In this document: positions 1 to 7,896 of the stretch, piece by piece
Numbering within the stretch: position 1 is the first letter of the stretch
How the letters are laid out: every line of letters begins with the position of its first letter
Assembly (NCBI GenBank): GCA_025357895.1
Contig: JANYLL010000175.1
Span: 1 to 9,498, forward strand
DNA length: 9,498 nt
From: Ignavibacteriota bacterium
Lineage (GTDB): Bacteria > Bacteroidota > Ignavibacteria > Palsa-1295
Direction of reading: 5' to 3'
The notes under the pieces: model-generated
Told to the model about the DNA's origin: nothing
The model's database searches: none
What the model saw: only the letters and a program-made list of their open reading frames with translations
Position numbers and translations under genes: made by a program

Positions 1-1
1 G

Positions 2-2464
2 CCTAAATATGAAGGCGAAATAAAAATATCAGGCTTAAAAAATCCGATCGAAATTTATCGCGATAGTTTTGCAATCGCGCATATTTCTGCTATTAATGAT
101 GAGGATGCGTATTATGCTCTCGGATATGTTCACGCTCAAGAGCGGATGTTCCAAATGGATTTTACTCGTCGGATCGGCAGAGGTTTGCTATCAGAAGTTC
201 TCGGAGAAAAAAGTTTGATCATTGATAAATGGGCGCGCATTCTTGGCTTCTCTCGCATCGCCGGATATATGTGGGAGAAAGCTTCTGCTGATACAAAAAA
301 ATATCTTACCTCTTATTCGAACGGCGTGAATGCATTCATCACTTCGCATAGAGGAAAATTTGGTCTAGAATTTGATGCTCTTTCTTACGAACCAGAATTA
401 TGGAAGCCCACTGATTGCATGATCATCGGCAGATTGCTTTCATGGGAAATGAATTTTTCGTATTGGACCGATGCGGCATTCAGTGATATTGCGCTTGCAA
501 TTGATTCCGCACATTTGGCATCACTCTATCCGGGATATCCTTCAAATGCGCCGACAATTATTGAAGGGTATAATTATTCTCACCCAATTGAAACGATTAA
601 GCCAAAGGATATCTCTTTAAATAAAGACGTGCATGGTGTCTCACGACTTTCGGAATTTTATAGAGGTGGGGAGCAATTGCATTCAGCTTTACAAAGCATT
701 CTCGGATTAGGCGGAATTGGTGGCGGCTCTAATTCAGTTGCGATCAGTGGCAAGCGCACTGCTTCCGGAGGCGCAATTCTCGAAAATGATTTGCACCTTG
801 CTATCAGTGCACCTGCCAGGTGGTATCTTGCTCACCTGCAATCGAGAACAGGTCTGAATGTCGCAGGTTTTACCGTACCCGGAATACCTCTGGTCTTAAG
901 TGGAAGAAATCAGACATTAAGCTGGGGTTTGACCAATGGCATGATCGATGAATGCGATTATTTTATCTTAAAACCCGATTCAAGCAAAGAAAATTATTAT
1001 ACTCCGAACGGATTAAAGCCCATCACCACAATAATTTCGCAAATTCCTGTCCGTACATTTGATGGTTCAGGAAAGCGATACGAAAAAATAGAAATTAAAA
1101 TAACCGACAACGGACCTATCGTCAGCGATCTCAATACATTCAAACTTGCAAGGACTTTCGTTGCGGATAAACAAACACAACTTTTGCTTCCACAAAATGA
1201 AACCGTACTTGGAAATCATCCTCTGGTGGCTATCGAATGGAATGGAAATTTTGTTACGACAGATGAACTTGGTTGTTTTTTCGCTCTTCATCATGCAAAA
1301 AGCATTGAAGAAGCTCGAAATTCATTAGCTGATTTTTCTACACCGTGCTTGAATCTCACTCTTGCCGAAGCGAAGACAGGTCAAGTTGGATACCAGCTTA
1401 TCGGCCGCATCCCTATTCGCAATGGCTCCGAAGAACGAGCAATGCTTCCACGATATGCAGAAAATCCTTATGATGCCTGGCAGGGATTTGTGACAGCACT
1501 TAATCTTCCGCATGCAAGTGATCCTTTGTCGGGTTATTTTGTAAGCGCAAATAATCCTTCAACTGCTTATAGAAATATTCCGCATTCTGAAAATTGGGAG
1601 CCGCCAGGACGTGCGGAAAGATTGACGCAGCTTTTAGAGGGTACAAAAAAAATGGATCTTCCAAAAATGCGGCAGGTCATGACAGATACGGCAAGTCCGT
1701 TTGAAAAAAATCTTGCTGCACATATTATTCGTATTTATCGCAGCACAAATCCCGATACGACACATAAAAACGATGTGCTCTTTAATGCTGCTCTTGATTA
1801 TGTAGAAAACTGGGATGGTGTTCAAGGTAGAGAAGATATTAGTACAACGATCATCAATGCTTTTCTCGTGCGCTTAATCACCGATGCCCTTTCCGATGAA
1901 CTTGGAGAAGACAAGCTAGCAGAATTCGCTTACCTAAATAACGTGCCTGTCCGAACAATTGCTCATTTATTAAATGATCCTGAAAATATTTGGTGGGATG
2001 ATATCCGTTCGCCGCAAATTGAAAAACGCGATGATATTATTAAGCAGGCATTTTCTGAAGCGCTGCAATATTTATCGCATAAGCTTGGAAGTGATATTCG
2101 AAGATGGAATTGGGGCAAGCTTCATTGGCTGACTTACAAACATCCCTTTGCCGATGAATCAAAAGAAATTGCAGCACTGGGTAATATTGACATCGGTTAT
2201 GCGCCCGGCGGATTTACAACTGTCATACAATCAAGCTACGGATTTTGGAATCCCTTCGTCATGCGGGTAGGACCTTCGATGCGTTCTGTCGCCGATATGA
2301 AAACTGATGTTCTATGGGCAGCGCTGCCAACGGGCAACTCAGGCAATATGTTCAATACGCATTATCGTGATATGACTTCGCTTTTTCATCATGGTGAATT
2401 GATCGAAGTGCCACTTATGAAGAAGGATCCATCTTGGAAAAAACTCGTACTAATACCGGAATAA
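2..2464 (+). CDS. Penicillin acylase family Ntn hydrolase (peptidase S45), 5' truncated by window edge
   Basis: Members of this family hydrolyse amide bonds of beta-lactams, acyl-homoserine lactones or related acyl amides, normally after export to the periplasm. The frame is open to the left edge, so the ATG at 146 is internal: the 48 codons before it encode conserved family sequence (a G-I-K-I-S-G-L strand, Y-R-D, then GYVHAQERMFQMDFTRRIGR). About 820 residues are visible; only the signal peptide and a short N-terminus should be missing. The autocatalytic cleavage site is GGGSNSVAISG: the predicted nucleophile Ser (beta-chain residue 1) is the TCT codon at 728-730. Beta-His23 lies in ENDLHL, WGLTN follows near beta 66-70, and the likely oxyanion Asn is in VSANNPS (codon 1550-1552). 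The C-terminus has the family pattern R-S-V-A-D-M, then TGNSGNMFNTHYRDM. trmD starts 7 bases after the stop, so the two may be co-transcribed. His at beta 23 (as in cephalosporin and AHL acylases) rather than Gln suggests a substrate other than penicillin G, but the substrate cannot be named. Confidence 0.93.
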   Translation, partial: PKYEGEIKISGLKNPIEIYRDSFAIAHISAINDEDAYYALGYVHAQERMFQMDFTRRIGRGLLSEVLGEKSLIIDKWARILGFSRIAGYMWEKASADTKKYLTSYSNGVNAFITSHRGKFGLEFDALSYEPELWKPTDCMIIGRLLSWEMNFSYWTDAAFSDIALAIDSAHLASLYPGYPSNAPTIIEGYNYSHPIETIKPKDISLNKDVHGVSRLSEFYRGGEQLHSALQSILGLGGIGGGSNSVAISGKRTASGGAILENDLHLAISAPARWYLAHLQSRTGLNVAGFTVPGIPLVLSGRNQTLSWGLTNGMIDECDYFILKPDSSKENYYTPNGLKPITTIISQIPVRTFDGSGKRYEKIEIKITDNGPIVSDLNTFKLARTFVADKQTQLLLPQNETVLGNHPLVAIEWNGNFVTTDELGCFFALHHAKSIEEARNSLADFSTPCLNLTLAEAKTGQVGYQLIGRIPIRNGSEERAMLPRYAENPYDAWQGFVTALNLPHASDPLSGYFVSANNPSTAYRNIPHSENWEPPGRAERLTQLLEGTKKMDLPKMRQVMTDTASPFEKNLAAHIIRIYRSTNPDTTHKNDVLFNAALDYVENWDGVQGREDISTTIINAFLVRLITDALSDELGEDKLAEFAYLNNVPVRTIAHLLNDPENIWWDDIRSPQIEKRDDIIKQAFSEALQYLSHKLGSDIRRWNWGKLHWLTYKHPFADESKEIAALGNIDIGYAPGGFTTVIQSSYGFWNPFVMRVGPSMRSVADMKTDVLWAALPTGNSGNMFNTHYRDMTSLFHHGELIEVPLMKKDPSWKKLVLIPE

Positions 2465-2471
2465 TTTTTTT

Positions 2472-3146
2472 ATGAGAATCGACATTATATCCGCTGTACC
2501 GCCGCTACTTGAAAGCCCTCTGAATGAGAGTTTGATCAAGCGCGCACGCGATAACGGAATTGTCGAGATCGTCATTCATAATCTTCGGGATTATGGTTTA
2601 GGGAAATATCATCAGATCGACGACGATCCTTTTGGCGGTGGAGCAGGTATGGTATTGCGAGTAGAACCAATATTTGAACTCATTCGCAAATTACAATCAG
2701 AGCGAACCTATGATGAAATAATTTTCCTTACTCCGGATGGCAAAACATTTATGCAAAGTGATGCCAATGAACTTTCGCTAAAAAACAATCTTCTCATGCT
2801 CTGCGGAAGATATAAAGGGATCGATGAAAGAATTCGCCAAACATTTATTACAAAAGAAATTTCTATCGGTGATTATGTTCTAACCGGAGGAGAACTTCCG
2901 GCACTAGTGGTGATCGATGCAATTGTCCGTCTTCTTCCAGGCACAATACACGACAGCGAAAGCGCTATGCTCGATTCATTTCAAACAGGGCTACTCGATT
3001 CGCCGCTCTATACAAGGCCTGCGGAATTCGAAGGAATGAAAGTACCCGAAATTTTACAATCCGGTGATCATGAAAAGATCCGAATCTGGCGCAATGAAGA
3101 AGCTACGAAACGAACGAAGGAGAGGCGACCTGATCTTTTAGAGTAG
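2472..3146 (+). CDS. trmD: tRNA (guanine-N1)-methyltransferase TrmD
   Basis: TrmD transfers a methyl group from S-adenosylmethionine to N1 of G37 in tRNAs with a G at position 36, which prevents +1 frameshifting; it is a cytosolic SPOUT-class homodimer with a trefoil-knot SAM site. At 224 residues it is full length for the shorter form of the family. Diagnostic segments are the N-terminal MRIDIIS strand, the D-D-D-P-F-G-G-G-A-G-M-V-L loop (about residues 51-63), LCGRYKGIDERIR, ISIGDYVLTGGELPAL (the knot), DSFQTGLLDSPLYTRP and the C-terminal tRNA-binding end RTKERRPDLLE. The ATG at 2472 gives the canonical N-terminus; upstream is a T-rich run with no strong ribosome-binding site. It follows the acylase gene by 7 bases, instead of lying between rimM and rplS. 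Its last 44 bases overlap the 3' end of lipB on the other strand. Confidence 0.97.
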   Translation: MRIDIISAVPPLLESPLNESLIKRARDNGIVEIVIHNLRDYGLGKYHQIDDDPFGGGAGMVLRVEPIFELIRKLQSERTYDEIIFLTPDGKTFMQSDANELSLKNNLLMLCGRYKGIDERIRQTFITKEISIGDYVLTGGELPALVVIDAIVRLLPGTIHDSESAMLDSFQTGLLDSPLYTRPAEFEGMKVPEILQSGDHEKIRIWRNEEATKRTKERRPDLLE

Positions 3147-3822
3147 GTACTAAATCGACATTAAATACTTTTATGAATGCATCGGAATAATGCTGTTTTA
3201 TTTCTTCTATTGCTATTCCCTTCCCCAATATTTTTTGTAAACATGTAACCTTTTTATCACTGATTCCACAAGGGATAATTCTTTCAAAATAGGAAAGATC
3301 CGTATGGACATTGAATGCAAATCCATGCATGGTACACCAGCGCGAGACCTTTATTCCTATTGCACAAATTTTTTCTTCATTTCCTTCTTCACCGATCCAC
3401 ACGCCGGTTTTTCCAGGAATCCGAAAACCTTTGAGTCCATATTTATTTAAAGTCAGAATGATTGTCTCTTCAAGTGCACGAAGATACCAGCCTAAATCTT
3501 CTTTAAAATGCGATAGATTCAGCAATGGGTAACCGACCAGCTGACCAGGACCATGGAATGTTACATCTCCGCCACGTTCGATCTCGAATTTTTCCGCACC
3601 GATCTTTAGTAATTCGTCGTCACTGAAAAGGATATTTGAACTTTCTGTGACTCTTCCAAGAGTATAGACCGGAAAATGTTCGCAAAGAATCAACGTATCT
3701 TTGTTTTCATTTTGCACTAAAACATTAAAAATTGATCGCTGCAAATCCCATACTTCCGAGTACGGAGTTATAGGCAACGAAAGTAGGCGTACTTTTTTCG
3801 AATGTAATACTTTATTTCCCAA
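3103..3822 (-). CDS. lipB: Octanoyltransferase LipB (lipoyl(octanoyl) transferase)
   Basis: LipB moves the octanoyl group from octanoyl-ACP to the lipoyl-domain lysine of 2-oxoacid dehydrogenases and the glycine cleavage H protein, the first step of endogenous lipoate attachment; LipA then inserts sulfur. The 239-residue protein carries ILCEHFPVYTLGR (46-57), the signature RGGDVTFHGPGQLVGYP (83-99), the catalytic lysine in KICAIGIKVSRW (Lys151) and the catalytic cysteine in IIPCGIS (Cys185). The chosen start is TTG at 3822. No ATG occurs before residue 165, an in-frame TAA lies 42 bases upstream, and a second TTG at residue 16 would remove the conserved first strand VRLLSLPITPY. No Shine-Dalgarno sequence is visible. 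It begins 39 bases after the SBBP-repeat gene with no hairpin between them, so read-through is possible. The reading frame ends inside trmD on the opposite strand; the last ~15 residues (LKDQVASPSFVS region) are poorly conserved and largely lie in the overlap. Confidence 0.95.
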   Translation of the reverse strand: MGNKVLHSKKVRLLSLPITPYSEVWDLQRSIFNVLVQNENKDTLILCEHFPVYTLGRVTESSNILFSDDELLKIGAEKFEIERGGDVTFHGPGQLVGYPLLNLSHFKEDLGWYLRALEETIILTLNKYGLKGFRIPGKTGVWIGEEGNEEKICAIGIKVSRWCTMHGFAFNVHTDLSYFERIIPCGISDKKVTCLQKILGKGIAIEEIKQHYSDAFIKVFNVDLVPTLKDQVASPSFVS

Positions 3823-3861
3823 GAATTTTAAAACAAAAGAGGTAGTGAGGAAGTTGTATTG

Positions 3862-5496
3862 TTATTGGAGGACAAACATTCGCGATTCCCTCCATGCGTT
3901 TGTTGATACCCGACAAAAATAAATGCCTTTTGGAAGTTCATTTACGAATAATGTAAATATGGATCTTCTAAGATCTTCAGTGAAAAATAATTCTCTTTTT
4001 AGAGTTTTGCCTAAGATGTCGATCACTTCCACCGTAATTGCAGAATTCCTTGAATTATTTGCAGACTCTATCGCTATCTCAGTCTTTGCTGGATTCGGAT
4101 AGAGTGAGATATGTGCATGTGCAGGTGAGAATGCACTGACCGAAGCCTGTGTGCCAAATTTGACGACAAAGGCATCCTTCAGATGATTACTGATCAACGA
4201 GAATGGACCAAAAGCCGCAGTGTCGCTGAATGCACCTCCAAGAAAAATATTTCCTGTGCGGTCCAGAGCAAGCGAAGTACCATAATCATCGCCGCTGCCC
4301 CCGGCACGATCCGTCCATTGTGCAACGCCATCGGCGTTGAATTTTACTATGAAAGCATCTATCAATCCTGAATTCAGTATTTTTCCTGATCCAAAATTGA
4401 TCGTATAATCATATCCTCCTGTAACATAAATATATCCGCTGCTATCGACAACAATTGCATCGCCGCTTTCTTCACCGCCGTTACCTGCACATTTCATCCA
4501 CTGTTTAACTCCGGTTTTATTATATTTTGCAATATAAATATTTCCAATTCCATCGCAGCCCGGAACGGCGCCGGGAGCATCAAAATAAAATCTCCCTGTT
4601 ACATACACATTTTCCGCTTCATCCATTACCACAGCCGGCTTATCTCCATAAGTAGTATCCCCTGCTTGCTCAGCCCAGCGAAGATCACCTTCAGAACTAT
4701 ATTTGGCTATAAAAATATCTGTTCTTCCTTTTGCAAATAGTTTTTTTCCTCCGAAATCTGCTGTATCGCTAAAAGTCCCTGTAAGAGCTACATCACCGGA
4801 GTTGCTGCATGTGACACCGAAGCCTGCGTCATCTTTTACCGATCCGAAATTTTTTGCCCATACTACTGAACCGGAAGAATTATATGATATTAAAAAAATA
4901 TCATCGCCGCCCTTACTTTTGATCTCTTTGCCACCAAAATGTGCCGTTCCCGAAAAACTTCCCGCAATGTAAATGTTTCCTGATATTTTGTCTGTTGAAA
5001 GTGACCGTGATAAATTATAGCCCGGTCCTCCTCCGCTTACTGCCCATTGAAGGTCGCCTTCAAGATCATATTTTGCTAAAAAAACATCTTCATTGCCCGA
5101 AGAGGTAAGAATAATTTTGTCTAAGGCAAGGCTATCGTAAAAATAACCTGTAATGTAGAGATAATCATTTTTACCAATGGTAATACCCGTACCCTGTGAT
5201 TGACCTGCTGCGAAACCTGTAGTTTTTATCCACAACAGTATCCCTTCTTTTGAATATTTGGCAAGAAAAAAGTGGTTTCCCTTTCTTGATCCAATAGAAA
5301 TATCGGAGAATATAGCGGAATCAGCATAATATCCGGTAACGAATAGATTCCCTGCGCTATCGGTAGCTATGGAAGAAGTCTGATCAGCCCCTTTTCCGCC
5401 GCCGCTATGCGCCCAAAGCCAAGATTGAGGTTGTGCCCTCAGTGAATTCACTGAGAGCATTCCTAAAAAAATAAGTATGCCGAAGCAATACTTCAT
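3862..5496 (-). CDS. Secreted SBBP-repeat beta-propeller protein with T9SS type A sorting domain
   Basis: A 544-residue exported protein of unknown function. Residues 1-21 form a signal peptide (MKY, hydrophobic core, cleavage after L-R-A before Q22). Seven SBBP-type repeats of about 61 residues follow, with cores such as DSAGNLFVTGYY (46-57), NIYIAGSF, DVALTGTF, NVYVTGRF, YIYVTGGY and NIFLGGAF (416-423). Each core is followed by a strand of the type VFLAKYDLEGDLQWAVSGG. This pattern predicts a seven-bladed beta-propeller. Residues about 463-544 are a T9SS sorting domain: LYPNPAKTEIAIE, VEVIDILGKTLKREL, LPKGIYFCRVST and a terminal MFVLQ. The protein should therefore cross the outer membrane by T9SS and be released or anchored at the surface. 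The ATG lies 6 bases after the stop of the Asp-box gene, so the two almost certainly share a transcript. No catalytic motif is recognised; binding or adhesion is conceivable but unproven. Confidence 0.9.
   Translation of the reverse strand: MKYCFGILIFLGMLSVNSLRAQPQSWLWAHSGGGKGADQTSSIATDSAGNLFVTGYYADSAIFSDISIGSRKGNHFFLAKYSKEGILLWIKTTGFAAGQSQGTGITIGKNDYLYITGYFYDSLALDKIILTSSGNEDVFLAKYDLEGDLQWAVSGGGPGYNLSRSLSTDKISGNIYIAGSFSGTAHFGGKEIKSKGGDDIFLISYNSSGSVVWAKNFGSVKDDAGFGVTCSNSGDVALTGTFSDTADFGGKKLFAKGRTDIFIAKYSSEGDLRWAEQAGDTTYGDKPAVVMDEAENVYVTGRFYFDAPGAVPGCDGIGNIYIAKYNKTGVKQWMKCAGNGGEESGDAIVVDSSGYIYVTGGYDYTINFGSGKILNSGLIDAFIVKFNADGVAQWTDRAGGSGDDYGTSLALDRTGNIFLGGAFSDTAAFGPFSLISNHLKDAFVVKFGTQASVSAFSPAHAHISLYPNPAKTEIAIESANNSRNSAITVEVIDILGKTLKRELFFTEDLRRSIFTLFVNELPKGIYFCRVSTNAWRESRMFVLQ
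4156..5361 (-). repeat. Seven tandem SBBP repeat units inside the coding region
   Basis: The encoded repeat is about 61 residues (roughly 183 bases). The x-F/Y-x-A/V-K/S-Y/F strand recurs at residues 76, 138, 200, 261, 320, 381 and 442, a spacing of 59-62. Units are clearly diverged at protein level (for example AKYDLEGDLQWAVSGG versus VKFNADGVAQWTDRAGG), so this is an old domain repeat and not a recent DNA duplication. Confidence 0.85.
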
Positions 5497-5502
5497 CAGA
5501 TT

Positions 5503-7896
5503 CTATTTCGTTACCGTCATCCAGTGGCTTACTTCATCACTTCCGGATTGGAGAACGATCATATATTTTCCGCTGGAGAGCGCTTTAGCCGCTTCAAAAG
5601 GCACCGTGTACTTTCCGGCTTCAAGAGAACCGTTCTGCACAGCGTGTATCAACCTGCCCATTACATCATAAATGGAGATCTTTACAAAACCGGAATGGGG
5701 CACATCAAAACTTATTTGCGTTGATTTTGAGAACGGGTTTGGATAATTTATCGGTTCGCTGATAGAAGGAGAGAGCGGGCTTCTCGGAACAGCATCCCAT
5801 AGGGTAGTAAGATCGGATGTACCAATAAATACGCTGGCTCCTCGAGAGTTCGCATAATATAATCCGGATTTCTTATCCTGCACAATCTGTGAACAATTTA
5901 GCGGCTTCGTGTCATAAAAATCATCACCATCAAATCCGGAGCTTACGTTTTCCCATTCAGTAAAGTCCTTATTCTTTGACCGATAAATTCCGCTATCAAC
6001 AGTGCAAATTAAAATTTTTCCTGATCGATCAAGTAGCAAAGGCATTACGGCAAGACCAAAATAATTTATTGAATCAGCAAAATTTTGAGCGAGAGTCGGA
6101 AAAACTTTCGTCCAATCCTTCCCTCCATTCAGTGACCGATACAATCCCCCGCTGAGTACACCACTATCACCAGGTTGTCCGACCTTACCCGGTGCGCCAC
6201 CCTGAAGACGAAAAACCGATCCATCAGGATGACCAATGAATTGTATTATTCCATTTCCTTCGGTATTGATAATATCCCAGTTTATTCCGCTATTTATTGA
6301 ACGATAAATAGTATTTGTATTTCCGGAAACATAGATCGTATCATCCACATTAGGATTTGTGCCGGCAGAAAACCCGAATACATCAACTTCGAGATACGTA
6401 GGAATGCCATAGTCAGGTGACGTATTCACCCTTGTCCAAGTCGTACCGTGATCTTTAGAACGAGCAAACCACGGCTCAGAGCCGTCACCCTTTGGATCGT
6501 GTTGAATCGATGCCCACAATTCATCTGTCGGACTAACTGCCATGTAGGTTACCTGATTTGTGGGATGCTGGGCGAGGTCTTTCTTTATAACATTTTGAAA
6601 TGTATCTCTATTCGGCGGCCAACGAAATAAGCCGTCGAACGAACTATAGTAAAAATAATCTTCTTTATCACAGACTATCAAGGGAAATTGTGCCTCATCG
6701 AGTTCTCCTGGTGAGCGCCAGTAATTCCCCTGATCAACGGTATAGTATAAATTAAATTGTGACATTGTAAGAACATCACCCTTTGAATCAACAGCCATTC
6801 CTCCATCGAGATGCTGTACTAACAATGTTGAATCATTGGTAAATGTTAAGCCGCTATCGAGGGAGCTATAGACTCCATCAGGAATTGCACATTGAAAAAG
6901 CCTCTCTGAGCTATCTGCGACAAGAGTGAAAGTTTCCTCTCCCGCTTTATTTGGATTACGGACATTCCACGTTGCGCCATAATCTGTAGAACGATACGTC
7001 GGTCCGTGAGCATTAAGATAAAGGTCTTTACCTTTGACTGCATGGATCAAAGCATCCACACCTTTATTATGTTCTATAGGAAGCCAAAACACCGGTTTCC
7101 ATGATTGCCCCATATCAGTAGAACGGGAGGCGCGAATACTGTCATAGCTATTAACTCTGTAGCCTACAATGATAGATCCGTCATCGGCTTTAACAATAGT
7201 TGAAATGAACAGAGGGTTGGTAGGAACACTGGGAAGCAGGCTCCAGGTTTTGCCATCATCTGTCGAACGGGATAGGTGCACAATCCATTTCGCGGGTTCA
7301 GGCTGTCTAAAAGTGTTGCCTTCAGAAATAGCATAAAGATCTCCGTTACGCTGATCAACTGTCATACAGACAACGAAGCTATCAGGAGTGGGGGCTTTTA
7401 AATTTGCAGGTTGATCAAAATGCAATCCGTTATCTCGTGAGCGAAGAATTCCAAAACTTGCAGTTGCCAGATATAAATAGCCTTTTAGGTTTGTCAGCAT
7501 CTGCGTAATATCAAGAGTTGAACTTCCATTAATGATGGAATCGAGATATTCCCATTGGTTATCGGAGCTTTGCGTATTAAATACACGCCGCATTAATTCT
7601 TTCTTGTGCGACAGACCAAAAACATAGGCTCCGCCGCTTATCGAGCTTGAGACCAGCCATTTCATGGGTAACTGGCGGATCCCTTTGTTGTACCCATGCC
7701 ATGAAGCACCATGATCGGTGCTCCGAAGAACTCCATCACCTCCGGTACAAACGTAAACGTTTTGGCTTGAATCAATTGTCAGGCTGTTTGTAGAACCATT
7801 GCGAGGTCCACCTTTAGCATGCTTCCAAAGCACCTGAGCAGAAACAGTGACAGATCCGAAGATGAGAAATAAAGCAACGAGCGTGAGCTTCTTCAT
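5503..7896 (-). CDS. Secreted Asp-box (BNR-like) beta-propeller protein with T9SS type A sorting domain
   Basis: A 797-residue exported protein. Residues 1-20 form a signal peptide (MKKLTLVALFLIFGSVTVSA, then Q). The body carries about eleven Asp-box motifs (S-x-D-x-G-x-x-W/F): RSTDHGASW (58-66), RSRDNGLHF (152), RSTDDGKTW (210), RSTDMGQSW (258), RSTDYGATW (302), SSLDSGLTF (344), YTVDQGNYW (385), RSKDHGTTW (479), RSINSGINW (532), RSLNGGKDW (587) and RSKNKDFTEW (639). Asp boxes sit in turns of beta-propeller blades in sialidases, GH74 glucanases and VPS10/sortilin proteins. The number and spacing suggest one large or two propellers. Residues about 715-797 are a T9SS sorting domain (INYPNPFSKSTQISF, VKISIYDVMGRLIHAV, LSSGKYMIVL). 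No sialidase arginine triad or F/Y-R-I-P motif is evident, so enzymatic activity is not claimed. ATG at 7896; no Shine-Dalgarno sequence. It heads the pair with the SBBP gene, 102 bases after the stop of the preceding T9SS gene. Confidence 0.9.
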   Translation of the reverse strand: MKKLTLVALFLIFGSVTVSAQVLWKHAKGGPRNGSTNSLTIDSSQNVYVCTGGDGVLRSTDHGASWHGYNKGIRQLPMKWLVSSSISGGAYVFGLSHKKELMRRVFNTQSSDNQWEYLDSIINGSSTLDITQMLTNLKGYLYLATASFGILRSRDNGLHFDQPANLKAPTPDSFVVCMTVDQRNGDLYAISEGNTFRQPEPAKWIVHLSRSTDDGKTWSLLPSVPTNPLFISTIVKADDGSIIVGYRVNSYDSIRASRSTDMGQSWKPVFWLPIEHNKGVDALIHAVKGKDLYLNAHGPTYRSTDYGATWNVRNPNKAGEETFTLVADSSERLFQCAIPDGVYSSLDSGLTFTNDSTLLVQHLDGGMAVDSKGDVLTMSQFNLYYTVDQGNYWRSPGELDEAQFPLIVCDKEDYFYYSSFDGLFRWPPNRDTFQNVIKKDLAQHPTNQVTYMAVSPTDELWASIQHDPKGDGSEPWFARSKDHGTTWTRVNTSPDYGIPTYLEVDVFGFSAGTNPNVDDTIYVSGNTNTIYRSINSGINWDIINTEGNGIIQFIGHPDGSVFRLQGGAPGKVGQPGDSGVLSGGLYRSLNGGKDWTKVFPTLAQNFADSINYFGLAVMPLLLDRSGKILICTVDSGIYRSKNKDFTEWENVSSGFDGDDFYDTKPLNCSQIVQDKKSGLYYANSRGASVFIGTSDLTTLWDAVPRSPLSPSISEPINYPNPFSKSTQISFDVPHSGFVKISIYDVMGRLIHAVQNGSLEAGKYTVPFEAAKALSSGKYMIVLQSGSDEVSHWMTVTK
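5953..7725 (-). repeat. Array of about eleven Asp-box motifs inside the coding region
   Basis: Nine-residue motifs of the form R-S-x-D-x-G-x-x-W recur at irregular 36-94 residue steps. The first five and the eighth are near-canonical. Those at residues 532, 587 and 639 have Asn in place of the key Asp (RSINSGINW, RSLNGGKDW, RSKNKDFTEW), so the C-terminal part of the propeller region is more degenerate. Codons differ between copies, pointing to old repeats. Confidence 0.8.

Noticed and set aside
146..148. ATG at 146 as the acylase start
   Set aside because: The frame is open upstream to the edge and encodes conserved family sequence (Y-R-D, GYVHAQER), so the true start is outside the window.
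4703..4972. 89-codon plus-strand open frame opposite the SBBP gene
   Set aside because: Its internal similarity is just the mirror of the SBBP repeats; there is no independent coding evidence.
5503..7896. Annotation of the Asp-box protein as a sialidase
   Set aside because: Asp boxes alone do not mark a sialidase. No F/Y-R-I-P motif, arginine triad or Tyr/Glu pair could be recognised.
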